Shown piece after piece: positions 5,602 through 12,396 of a DNA stretch of 14,269 nt. Under the pieces are notes generated by a model. It was given only the letters and a program-made list of their open reading frames with translations. It ran no database searches and was not told where the DNA came from. The stretch is from NCBI GenBank assembly GCA_963642145.1, contig CAVIFU010000038.1:1-14269 (forward strand). Direction: 5' to 3'. The stretch's first letter is position 1. Each line of letters starts with the position of its first letter. The position numbers were made by a program, and so were the translations under genes. This DNA comes from Stercoripulliclostridium_A sp963642145. Its GTDB lineage: Bacteria > Bacillota > Clostridia > Christensenellales > DTU072.

Positions 5602-7422
5602 CTATTCCTCTACAATTTTATTTTTGATTATGGCAACTCTTTGCACCGGCGGATTGTTGTAATCGGAGATAAACTCTACCTCGCCGAACAACTCTTTGAT
5701 CGCTTCGGCTTGCCCCACTCCTATCTCTAAGAGCAAAACGCCTCCGGGATTCAGATAATCCTTGTAATCCGCGGCGATCCTGCGATAGAAATCCAAGCCG
5801 TCCGCGCCGCCGTCCAAGGCAAGCAAAGGCTCGGCGTCCTTGACTTCGGCGTCCAACCCCGATATATCCCCGGTAGGGATGTACGGCGGATTGGCAATTA
5901 TCACGTCATATTTGCCTTTGATCGGCTCGAACAAGTCGCCTAAGACAAATCTGACGTCCGCGCCGAGTGCTTTTGCGTTCTCTTCCGCAAGGTCAAGCGC
6001 GTCTTGACTAATGTCGCTTGCGGTGATTCGGGCTCCCGTTTCCTTGCAAACGGTTACCGCAATTGCCCCTGAACCCGTACAAAGCTCCAAGGCGGTTTTG
6101 TCCGCTCCCGCACCTTTTCCGAGTGCTTTTATGGCTTGCTCTGCAAGGAGTTCCGTATCGAAGCGCGGTATCAGCGCGCGCGCGTCTACCTTAATATTAT
6201 ATCCGTAGAACACCGCCGTACCCAAAAGATATTGTAGCGGTTTGCCGCCTTTGGCGCGCTCCGACGCGATGGCTTTTGCCTTGTCTGCGATGTCTTTGTA
6301 GAACACTCTTTCGGGAGGAATCGCGCTCCTGTTGCTTTCGCCAAGGAGTGACATAAGTATCTCCTCGTTCTCGTAGTGTTTATCGTTGACGGCGTCAAGC
6401 TCCGCAAGCGCCTTTTTGACGGTGACGGAGGTGCGGAAAGTTTTGGTAGGCATACTTTCGTCCGCTTGAAGTGCAAGCACCTCATTGAAGGACGCCATGG
6501 CGACTTCGATCATGGAGTCGTCCGGCTCCTTGGTCGTGATGAGTTGGAGAGCAAGCCCCGGCGCTTTGAGCACGCGGACTATGGGGTTATCGAACTTTGC
6601 GAGAAGTTTGAGCACCTCGTACGAACAGCCCGCCACAAACGGCAGTAACCCGAGTCTGATGAGTATCTCGTATATTTGCAGCGAGGGTTTCCACCCGGCA
6701 ACCGCTTGCAAAAACGCAAAGAACACCGAGTAGAACAGCACGGACACGAGTATAACTATAAATATAAAGTTAGTGCCGCACCTATCGTGGAGTCTTTTTT
6801 GTTTGCGAACGTTTTCAACGGTGAGTTCCAAGCCGTTCTCGTAGCACGCGATGGTCTTGTGCTCGGCTCCGTGGTAAGAAAAGAGGCGTTTAATCTCTTT
6901 CATATGGGAGATGGCGCCGAGGTATCCCACCAAAATGGCAATTTTTACAAGTCCGAGAGCAAGGTTCTCGACAAAGCTTGCCCACGCGCCGAGCGCGGAC
7001 ATATCGATATACTTGAATACCAGATTTTTGATTAGCGTCGGCACGACTATGAACAGACCTACCGCAAAAATCAGCCCGAGTACCACGCCTATGACGGAGG
7101 CAAGTTTGATGGCGTCGATTTTGAGTTTGTCGGACAGCCACTTTTCCGCTTTGGTCGGCTCCGCTTCCGCGTCGTCGCCGAAAACTTCGCCCGAACGCAT
7201 TATCGTCTTGGTTCCGTCCGCAAGACTGTCTACGAAGCTTATTACTCCGCGAAGGACGGGTATCTTGTAGATTACGGAATTCCTTTGCGGCAATCTTTTG
7301 CTCTCTATTTGGATATTGCCGTAAGGATCCCTGCAAGCTATGGCTTCGGCACGTTTGCCGCGCATCATAACCCCTTCAAGTACGGCTTGACCGCCGATAT
7401 CGGCACAGTTTTTCCTTGACAT
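5602..7422 (-). CDS. prmC: DUF1385 membrane domain fused to PrmC (release-factor glutamine N5-methyltransferase)
   Basis: A 606-residue two-part protein. Residues 1-320 are a DUF1385 (YqhQ-like) membrane domain: IGGQAVLEGVMMRGK (9-23), YKIPVLRGVISFVDSL, membrane spans near 107-130, 153-171, 217-242 and 252-268, and the conserved FSYHGAEHKTIACYE (181-195). Residues 328-606 are PrmC: helical N-terminal domain, GKPLQYLLG (393-401), IPRFDTELL (418-426; usually PRPDTE), SAM-binding ELCTGSGAIA (446-455), and the catalytic NPPY (511-514). PrmC methylates the Gln of the release-factor GGQ motif. The start at 7422 (MSRKNC) is preferred because it follows GGGAG and matches the DUF1385 N-terminus; an upstream ATG at 7467 lies inside the rpmE terminator. 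prfA follows after 4 nt. In many Bacillota the two genes are adjacent but separate; the fusion would tether the methyltransferase to the membrane. The role of DUF1385 is unknown. Confidence 0.95.
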   Translation of the reverse strand: MSRKNCADIGGQAVLEGVMMRGKRAEAIACRDPYGNIQIESKRLPQRNSVIYKIPVLRGVISFVDSLADGTKTIMRSGEVFGDDAEAEPTKAEKWLSDKLKIDAIKLASVIGVVLGLIFAVGLFIVVPTLIKNLVFKYIDMSALGAWASFVENLALGLVKIAILVGYLGAISHMKEIKRLFSYHGAEHKTIACYENGLELTVENVRKQKRLHDRCGTNFIFIVILVSVLFYSVFFAFLQAVAGWKPSLQIYEILIRLGLLPFVAGCSYEVLKLLAKFDNPIVRVLKAPGLALQLITTKEPDDSMIEVAMASFNEVLALQADESMPTKTFRTSVTVKKALAELDAVNDKHYENEEILMSLLGESNRSAIPPERVFYKDIADKAKAIASERAKGGKPLQYLLGTAVFYGYNIKVDARALIPRFDTELLAEQAIKALGKGAGADKTALELCTGSGAIAVTVCKETGARITASDISQDALDLAEENAKALGADVRFVLGDLFEPIKGKYDVIIANPPYIPTGDISGLDAEVKDAEPLLALDGGADGLDFYRRIAADYKDYLNPGGVLLLEIGVGQAEAIKELFGEVEFISDYNNPPVQRVAIIKNKIVEE

Positions 7423-7440
7423 TTCAGCTCCCGTTTTTAG

Positions 7441-7471
7441 CAAAATAGGTGCAGTAAAAAACTGCACCTAT
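7441..7471 (-). terminator. Terminator after rpmE
   Basis: A perfect 10-bp stem, ATAGGTGCAG / CTGCACCTAT, with a T-rich loop on the minus strand, followed by a short TTTTG. It sits 20 nt after the rpmE stop and 18 nt before the DUF1385-prmC start. The short T tract suggests incomplete termination, which would let prmC and prfA be expressed by read-through, since no other promoter is visible for them. Confidence 0.8.
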
Positions 7472-7491
7472 CGCTTGTTTTGCAAATTTCG

Positions 7492-7698
7492 CTATTTTCT
7501 GCCGTAACGCTTGTTGAATTGATCAACCCTACCGCCGGCGTCTACTACCTTTTGCTTACCGGTGTAGAAAGGATGGCATTTGTTGCAGATATCGACTTTG
7601 ATAACATCGGTATTCTTGGTGGTGCCTGCTTTGAATGTAGCTCCGCAAGCACATACTACGTCTACAACTTTGTAGTTAGGTTGGATTTTCTCTTTCAT
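7492..7698 (-). CDS. rpmE: 50S ribosomal protein L31 (zinc-binding type)
   Basis: A 68-residue ribosomal protein. The zinc ligands of the C+ form are present: Cys16, Cys18, Cys38 and Cys41 (CAC near the start and CNKC before HPFYTGKQ). The conserved HPFYTGKQ...GGRVDQFNKRYG ending is the L31 signature. SD AGAGGT lies about 9 nt before the ATG. It heads the block rpmE / DUF1385-prmC / prfA, a gene order common in Bacillota, and is driven by a consensus promoter with its own terminator. Zinc-type L31 also acts as a zinc reserve in bacteria that carry a Cys-free paralogue; none is seen in this window. Confidence 0.98.
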   Translation of the reverse strand: MKEKIQPNYKVVDVVCACGATFKAGTTKNTDVIKVDICNKCHPFYTGKQKVVDAGGRVDQFNKRYGRK

Positions 7699-7735
7699 AT
7701 CTATTTACCTCTACTTTATTCAAAAGTGCTTTATT

Positions 7736-7764
7736 ATTATATAAACATATTGCGGTTGTGTCAA
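7736..7764 (-). promoter_or_regulatory. Consensus sigma-A promoter of rpmE
   Basis: On the minus strand TTGACA (7759-7764), exactly 17 nt, TATAAT (7736-7741): a 12/12 match to the vegetative consensus. The leader to the ATG is about 30 nt and carries AGAGGT. Strong expression is expected, as suits a ribosomal protein gene. Confidence 0.9.
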
Positions 7765-7825
7765 CTGTTTTTACAAGTTTTAGCTAAAAAGCCGATAAAC
7801 GCGGTTCCCGAGCCGAGTTCGATCG

Positions 7826-8821
7826 TCAGGCGCGGAACACAACGCCAACGTGTCCGCCGACTTCGTACTCTTCCGCAAGGGTCTTGAAGACGAGCTCCGC
7901 ATCCGAAAGTGGATAAGTTTTTTCGATAAAACCGTCGAATTTGAGTATTTTTTGCGCCAACGTGTTGACGGCGGAATTGAACTCAGACTTGCCGCAGGAT
8001 ACGCCCTTGACGCTTAGGTTTTTGCCGGCAATCACCGACACGTCGCAATCGAGCCTCGGCAAAAACTTATCGGAAAGCGCGGCTATGATGCAATCGCCGC
8101 CCCTCGCGGTAAGGTTATACATAAACGACGCCGTCACGCCGTGCTTGGCTCCTATGACGGTGTGATCCGCCATTCTGCCGCCGGTAACGGTAAGTACGCG
8201 CTTGGCAACGTCCTCTTCCTCTTCGTTTATCGTGTAGTAGATGCCGCACTTTTGGGCAAGGGAAATCAACTCTTCGTCCTTGGAAATGTATATCGGCACC
8301 GCTTGGTAATAGAGCGCAAGCTGACCTATGACGTTATTGAGCAACGTTCCGCCCACAAGCGCGATGTAGTCGCCCTTTTTGATCTCGAAAGTGTTGATGA
8401 CTTTGAGCGCTACCGCCACCATGTCGGCAAAAACAGCCTCTTCTTCTTTGATGTCCTCCGGGAAAGGTATGACGTTGTCCATGGGAACGGATATGAAGTC
8501 GCGCAAAAAGCCGTCCTTATCATATCCGTATTTGAGCGGCTCTACGTAGTTTTCGCTCTGAGAGGACGGATTGACGTAGGGATTGAGGATAACGCGAGCT
8601 CCGCGTTTGAGCCCATATTCCGGTCTGTCCTCGCTCACGACGGCGGTTGCCATGCCGCACGGCACACGCGGATACGCCGCGCCTATTTTGCCCTCGTACA
8701 GCGCTACGTCCGCACGCGCCGGGTAAATAAGCCCGACTTTGAGCTTAACGTCTTCCGTGGTAACGTTTTCTTCTTCCACTATCTTGAAAGACTTTTCTCC
8801 CGTAGCAAAATATAACTTCAT
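7826..8821 (-). CDS. Medium-chain dehydrogenase/reductase-like protein lacking zinc ligands
   Basis: A 331-residue protein with the layout of zinc alcohol dehydrogenases: a GroES-like N-terminal half (residues 1-120, with LKRGARVILNPYVN at 71-84) and a Rossmann half (KKGDYIALVGGTLLNNVIGQLA, 148-169; C-terminal FDGFIEKTYPLSDAELVFKTL, typical of the family end). However, the catalytic Cys site (usually CGTD) reads YPARAD (33-38), the GHE site reads PCGMAT (54-59), and the four-Cys structural zinc lobe is replaced by a short SSQSENYVEPLKYGYDK segment. The nucleotide loop is GGTLLN rather than GxGxxG. It is either a zinc-independent reductase with an unusual cofactor site or a non-catalytic relative. 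It has its own promoter and leader and SD GGAGG. No pathway partner is adjacent. Family firm, activity uncertain. Confidence 0.8.
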   Translation of the reverse strand: MKLYFATGEKSFKIVEEENVTTEDVKLKVGLIYPARADVALYEGKIGAAYPRVPCGMATAVVSEDRPEYGLKRGARVILNPYVNPSSQSENYVEPLKYGYDKDGFLRDFISVPMDNVIPFPEDIKEEEAVFADMVAVALKVINTFEIKKGDYIALVGGTLLNNVIGQLALYYQAVPIYISKDEELISLAQKCGIYYTINEEEEDVAKRVLTVTGGRMADHTVIGAKHGVTASFMYNLTARGGDCIIAALSDKFLPRLDCDVSVIAGKNLSVKGVSCGKSEFNSAVNTLAQKILKFDGFIEKTYPLSDAELVFKTLAEEYEVGGHVGVVFRA

Positions 8822-8833
8822 GCGTCCTCCGAA

Positions 8834-8877
8834 ATACCGCGCTATATGTGCCGACGTCTATGCGTAATCTGCGGTAT
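8834..8877 (-). promoter_or_regulatory. Inverted repeat in the 5' leader of the dehydrogenase-like gene
   Basis: ATACCGC (8871-8877 on minus) pairs with GCGGTAT (8834-8840), enclosing 30 nt. It spans nearly the whole predicted leader, from a few nt after the transcription start to 4 nt before the GGAGG SD. It could be a translational control stem or a protein-binding site; I see no known riboswitch consensus. Confidence 0.35.
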
Positions 8878-8888
8878 CTTGCTTTTAC

Positions 8889-8917
8889 ATTATAGCACAA
8901 GGCTTGGCGTAATGCAA
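8889..8917 (-). promoter_or_regulatory. Promoter of the dehydrogenase-like gene
   Basis: On the minus strand TTGCAT (8912-8917), 17 nt, TATAAT (8889-8894). It lies directly after the murC stop (8928), so this gene is transcribed separately, with a leader of about 60 nt. Confidence 0.75.
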
Positions 8918-8927
8918 TATATTATTG

Positions 8928-10301
8928 CTACGGCGCGTCGGATTGCAAAAGATCGGCAATTATCCCGACATCCCCGGCTCCGAGAATGAGCAATACGTCG
9001 CCGCGCCCGAGAACGGTCATAAGTTTTTTGGCAAGCTCGGTATGCGTTTCGTAATAGTACGCCTTGGTCGCGCCGAGCTTCTTTACCCCCTCGTACAACT
9101 CGAACGCCGTAGCTCCGCCACTGCTCTCGCGCGCCGCGTACTCCTTCAAAAAGTACGTTTCGTCCGCGTCGCAAAAGGCGGAAACGAACTCCCCGAACAG
9201 CGCTTGCGTGCGACTGAGGGTATGCGGTTGAAACACGACTACGAGCTTATTTTTTACTCCCGACGACAGCGCCGTAGCTATTGCCGAGCGTATCTCGGTA
9301 GGATGATGTGCATAATCCGTATAGACGCTTGCGCCCAAGCACTCGCCCTTATATTCGTACCTGCCGCCGACTCCGCAAAAACCGCAAAGCCCGGCGCCCA
9401 CGGCTTCGTCACCGACGCCTACGGCACGCGCGGCAAGGCACGCCGCTATCGCGTTGTAGATGTTGTGGTACCCGGCAACTCTAAGCGTTATATCCAAATC
9501 TCGGTATCCGTTTTGGGTTATACGGAATCCGTAACGCCCGTTTTTGAGTAGTCTGATATCTTTTGCCATGCAATCGGCGGTACTCTTGACGCCGAATGTG
9601 CGCATCGGTTGATATGCGACTTTGTGCATATCATAGAACGTTGTATCTGCATTGATAACCACTACTCCTCCGCGCCTGATCCCGCCCATAAAAGATAAAA
9701 ATGCGTCGTGCAGCTCTTCTTCCGAGCGGTAAGTATCCGGGTGATCGAGTTCGACGTTCAGTATGACGGCTACGTCCGGGCTCAGAGAAAGAAAGCTCCT
9801 CCTGTATTCGCACGCTTCCGTTACAAAGTAAACGTCGCCTTTGTATACGGCGCTGCCGCCGTCGAACGCGTCGCCGCCTATGTGCGATGTGTACAACAGC
9901 CCGGCTTCTTTGTAAATGCGCGCGATCATTGCCGACGTCGTAGTTTTGCCGTGCGTGCCGGCAACGGCGGTAACGTAATCGTAATCGCGAGCAAGCTCGG
10001 CAAGAAAAAGATCTCTGCGGATGACTTTGACGCCGTGCGCGCGTGCAAACGTAAGTTCGGCGTCATTCACGGGCACGGCGCGCGAATACACCACCAAATC
10101 AGAGTTTTTGACGGCGTTTTCGTCCGAACCGACGTAGACGTCGGCGCCCCACTCGACAAGCTCTTCCGCGCGGTTCCCATAATGCAAGTCGGATCCCGTT
10201 ACGCGCAAGCCTTTGAGCAACATCAACTTGGCAAGAGAAGACATACTCGCGCCGTTTGCGCCTATGAAATGAACGCTCTTTACCCTATCCCCGAAAAACA
10301 T
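8928..10301 (-). CDS. murC: UDP-N-acetylmuramate--L-alanine ligase
   Basis: A 457-residue Mur ligase that adds L-Ala to UDP-MurNAc in peptidoglycan precursor synthesis (cytoplasm). Visible: N-terminal UDP-binding Rossmann loop VHFIGANGASMSSLA (10-24), ATP loop GTHGKTTT (115-122), EACEYRRSFL (162-171), LNVELDHPDTY (181-191), Mur-domain AGYHNIYNA (276-284), GRYEYKG (313-319) and DYAHHPTEI (329-337), plus VVFQPHTLSRTQAL. The first loop departs from the usual GIGGxGMSG (here GANGASMSS). The ATG at 10301 has no SD; a -10-like CATACT lies 7 nt upstream, so a leaderless mRNA is possible. It is divergent from spoVG; in several Clostridia murC and spoVG are close neighbours. Identification as MurC rather than Mpl rests on length and lack of Mpl motifs. 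Confidence 0.93.
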   Translation of the reverse strand: MFFGDRVKSVHFIGANGASMSSLAKLMLLKGLRVTGSDLHYGNRAEELVEWGADVYVGSDENAVKNSDLVVYSRAVPVNDAELTFARAHGVKVIRRDLFLAELARDYDYVTAVAGTHGKTTTSAMIARIYKEAGLLYTSHIGGDAFDGGSAVYKGDVYFVTEACEYRRSFLSLSPDVAVILNVELDHPDTYRSEEELHDAFLSFMGGIRRGGVVVINADTTFYDMHKVAYQPMRTFGVKSTADCMAKDIRLLKNGRYGFRITQNGYRDLDITLRVAGYHNIYNAIAACLAARAVGVGDEAVGAGLCGFCGVGGRYEYKGECLGASVYTDYAHHPTEIRSAIATALSSGVKNKLVVVFQPHTLSRTQALFGEFVSAFCDADETYFLKEYAARESSGGATAFELYEGVKKLGATKAYYYETHTELAKKLMTVLGRGDVLLILGAGDVGIIADLLQSDAP

Positions 10302-10308
10302 AATACAT

Positions 10309-10338
10309 AGTATGCGGGCGTGTAAAAATAGGTGAAAA
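10309..10338 (-). promoter_or_regulatory. Candidate murC promoter, possible leaderless start
   Basis: On the minus strand TTTTCA (10333-10338), 18 nt, CATACT (10309-10314), then 7 nt to the ATG at 10301. Each box matches 4 of 6 consensus bases. The geometry equals that of the DUF5685 promoter and no SD is present. Confidence 0.42.
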
Positions 10339-10414
10339 CTTTGTAATAATACGCCTTACGGCATTAAAATAGTAAATCGATGCGACTTATGGTGGTATTA
10401 TGCTCAAATAAATG

Positions 10415-10420
10415 TATAAT
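10415..10420 (+). promoter_or_regulatory. Candidate -10 box for spoVG
   Basis: TATAAT in the AT-rich divergent region between murC and spoVG, giving a leader of about 48 nt. No good -35 box is found at 16-18 nt, and no clear sigma-H consensus (spoVG is a sigma-H gene in Bacillus subtilis). Assignment is weak. Confidence 0.35.
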
Positions 10421-10474
10421 GAATATAAGTTATATTAAACGTATATAACAATTATTACTAAACAGAGGTGTATA

Positions 10475-10744
10475 ATGCAAATTACAGACGTAACGATTAA
10501 ACTTGTAAATCTGCCGGAAAACAAGCTACGCGGTATAGCAAGCATAGTCATAGACGGAGCATTGGCAGTCCATGATATAAAAATAATAGAAGGTTCGGAC
10601 GGTTGTTTCATCGTCATGCCTTCGCGCAAGACTCCGGACGGCAAATTCCGCGATATCGCGCATCCGATTTCAAGCGAAGCGCGAAAATACCTATGCGATA
10701 AGGTGCTTACCGCTTATCGGGAGACTCGCAAAAACGCCGATTAG
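10475..10744 (+). CDS. spoVG: Septation/sporulation regulator SpoVG
   Basis: An 89-residue SpoVG, typical family length. It carries the family core: MQITDVTIKLV at the start, LRGIASIVIDGALAVHDIKII (18-38), FIVMPSRKTPDGKFRDIAHPIS (45-66) and the C-terminal helix. SpoVG proteins bind DNA and RNA and affect septation, capsule and sporulation genes in Bacillota. The start has SD AGAGGTG 4 nt upstream. It is divergent from murC and overlaps the AMP-ligase gene tail to tail by 4 bp. Its last codons form the 5' arm of a bidirectional terminator hairpin. spoVG alone does not prove the organism sporulates. Confidence 0.97.
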   Translation: MQITDVTIKLVNLPENKLRGIASIVIDGALAVHDIKIIEGSDGCFIVMPSRKTPDGKFRDIAHPISSEARKYLCDKVLTAYRETRKNAD

Positions 10745-10776
10745 TTACTGTTTTCATAGTATACATAATCGGTTTT
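10730..10776. terminator. Bidirectional terminator embedded in the overlapping gene ends
   Basis: CCGATTA (10737-10743) pairs with TAATCGG (10766-10772); an inner part (GT and TACT with AGTA and AC, two single-base bulges) extends the stem to about 13 bp around an 8-nt loop. On plus it is followed by TTTT (10773-10776), on minus by CG then TTTTT (10730-10734). It contains both stop codons, so each arm is coding sequence: the last residues of SpoVG on one side and of the AMP ligase on the other. Confidence 0.75.
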
Positions 10777-12324
10777 CCCCACATCGGTTCTCGCGATTTT
10801 ATCGACAAAGATAATCTTGCGCGGAACGGCGTAAGGGGATATGTCGCGCGCTACGGCGCGCTTTATTTTGTTTTCGACAAAGATTTCGGAGCGGTTGGCG
10901 CGCTCGACGTACAAAGCGATCATGGGTTTGCCGTATGAGTCGCGACAACGTACGGCGCAACATGCGCCCACGCCGAGGCTACCGACTACGCGTTCGATTT
11001 CCGACGGGAAAATATTGATTGCCGCAATTTTGATACTGCGCTTGGCGCGTTCTTTGTAGAAGAGGAAGCCCTCTTCATCCATATAGCCGACGTCGCCCGT
11101 AGACAGCCACTCGCCGTCGTCTTCTCTTGCGATAACCTTAGACGTAAGTTCGTCGTCGTCCAAATATCCCGACATCAAAGAGCCCGTCGAAACGCGTATT
11201 TCGCCGATGGCGTGCGGAGGTAGCGTTTTGCCGTGCTCGTCCACGATTTTGACGCGGTTGCCTTTGAGCGGTGTGCCCTGAGATTTAAGTTTCGTCTTGC
11301 CGTTCTCGCCGACGGTAACGACGGAAACGGTTTCCGACAGTCCGTAGCCCTCCAAGAGTTCGGCGGAACTGCCGTTTTTTTGCAAAATCCTGTCAAATTC
11401 TTCTTTAATCGCCATCGGCAAGCCGTCTCCGCCACAAAACGCTTCCGTCACGGATTTCAGGTATTCGCCGTCAAAAGAAGGCTCTTTGAGCATTTTTCGG
11501 AACATCGAAGGCACGCCTGCAAGGTGTGTGACCTTTTCGCGCTCGATGAGTGCGATTGCCTCTTTTGCTTTGAATCTCGGCTCCAAAACTACTCTGAAAG
11601 CACACATTATCGTGTGCACGCAAACGCCCAAACCAAAGCCGTGGAAGACCGGGAGCATCATGAGCATGGAGTCTGTTTGCGGTGAGTAGGAAGCCTCGGG
11701 ATGCACGGTATCGAGTACGGCTCGCGCAAGGTTGTTGAGGGCTTTGTCTTGTAGGCAAACAGTTTTCGGTTCCCCGGTAGTGCCGCCGCTATGGATGTAT
11801 ACGGCTATGCCGTTGCCGTCGGAAACGCGCGGTTTGCACGGATCTACGCCGAGCGTTGCTTCAAAAAACGTCGCGCCTACAAAAACGGCTCTTTCGGCAA
11901 GATAAGCCACTCTATGCGCCGGTTTATATGCGTTAAGGCTACAGAGCACCGTTTTTATGCCCAAACGTTTGAGCATTTTTTTGTGCTTGGCGTACAAAAA
12001 GTCAAACAACACTATGAGCTTCGTGTCGGTTCTGAGCAAAAGCTTTTCTAAACTACGCGTAGGTATCCGAGGATTGAGCAAGTTGACGGTTGAGCCTACC
12101 GCATTCGCGCCGTAAACGACTATGAGCGCTTCCGGAATATTCGGAAGCATTACCGCCACCGTCCCGGGCGCAACGCCCTCCTCTATCAGGTATCCGCCGA
12201 AACGCAAGGCAAGCTCCCTAAATTCCGCGCCCGAAAAGGACCTACCGTAGTAAGTGATTTTGGCTAATCCGCCATCGGTCAACGAGTCCGAAAAATATCC
12301 GAATATACTTTGCTCTGCGTTCAT
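10741..12324 (-). CDS. AMP-forming acyl-CoA synthetase-like adenylating enzyme
   Basis: A 527-residue ANL-superfamily enzyme that activates a carboxylic acid as acyl-AMP, probably then forming a thioester with CoA. Visible: P-loop-like HSGGTTGEPK (178-187), LPVFHGFGLGVCVH, GYGLSE (326-331), STGD (408-411), hinge KERAKRSIKI near 424-433, INIFPSEIE, and the C-terminal catalytic Lys (TDVGKTDY, Lys517). The start at 12324 (MNAEQS) is chosen because a TTG codon further upstream (12339) would fall inside the promoter. There is no SD; TTGCAA-17-TATTAT ends exactly 6 nt before the ATG, so the mRNA is probably leaderless. No carrier protein, thioesterase or other fatty-acid gene lies nearby, so the substrate cannot be told; DltA-like or FadD-like roles are both possible. 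It has four extra clues of family fit but no specificity signature I can name. Confidence 0.88.
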   Translation of the reverse strand: MNAEQSIFGYFSDSLTDGGLAKITYYGRSFSGAEFRELALRFGGYLIEEGVAPGTVAVMLPNIPEALIVVYGANAVGSTVNLLNPRIPTRSLEKLLLRTDTKLIVLFDFLYAKHKKMLKRLGIKTVLCSLNAYKPAHRVAYLAERAVFVGATFFEATLGVDPCKPRVSDGNGIAVYIHSGGTTGEPKTVCLQDKALNNLARAVLDTVHPEASYSPQTDSMLMMLPVFHGFGLGVCVHTIMCAFRVVLEPRFKAKEAIALIEREKVTHLAGVPSMFRKMLKEPSFDGEYLKSVTEAFCGGDGLPMAIKEEFDRILQKNGSSAELLEGYGLSETVSVVTVGENGKTKLKSQGTPLKGNRVKIVDEHGKTLPPHAIGEIRVSTGSLMSGYLDDDELTSKVIAREDDGEWLSTGDVGYMDEEGFLFYKERAKRSIKIAAINIFPSEIERVVGSLGVGACCAVRCRDSYGKPMIALYVERANRSEIFVENKIKRAVARDISPYAVPRKIIFVDKIARTDVGKTDYVYYENSN

Positions 12325-12330
12325 ATCATT

Positions 12331-12359
12331 ATAATACAATTATCGTCATACTTTTGCAA
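12331..12359 (-). promoter_or_regulatory. Promoter of the AMP-ligase gene, probable leaderless start
   Basis: On the minus strand TTGCAA (12354-12359), 17 nt, TATTAT (12331-12336), then 6 nt to the ATG at 12324, placing +1 on the A of the start codon. TTGCAA is self-complementary and an ATTATAAT palindrome overlaps the -10, so the divergent gene at 12397 may share these elements. Confidence 0.68.
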
Positions 12360-12396
12360 GGGTATTTCGGTTTTTGGGTAAATTGCGGAGGTATTT

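Noticed and set aside
7423..7467. Upstream ATG for the DUF1385-PrmC gene at 7467
   Set aside because: It lies within the rpmE terminator stem-loop and adds residues not typical of DUF1385; GGGAG precedes the ATG at 7422.
7765..7825. Terminator for the dehydrogenase-like gene
   Set aside because: A CTTTTT tract (about 7785-7790) follows, but only 3-5 bp competing stems can be drawn, so no structure is called.
8914..8927. GCAATA/TATTGC palindrome just after murC as a terminator
   Set aside because: Only 6 weak A/T-rich pairs, no T tract, and it overlaps the -35 of the next promoter.
8925..9551. Long open frames on plus opposite murC (also 9708-10310)
   Set aside because: Arg/Val-rich shadow translations of a conserved gene, no SD or family features.
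10340..10365. ATGCC-GTAA-GGCGT hairpin between murC and spoVG as an sRNA or terminator
   Set aside because: Five pairs with a wobble and no T tract; too weak to support.
12325..12339. TTG start for the AMP-ligase gene
   Set aside because: It falls within the -10/-35 spacer of a good promoter; the ATG at 12324 is at the predicted transcription start.
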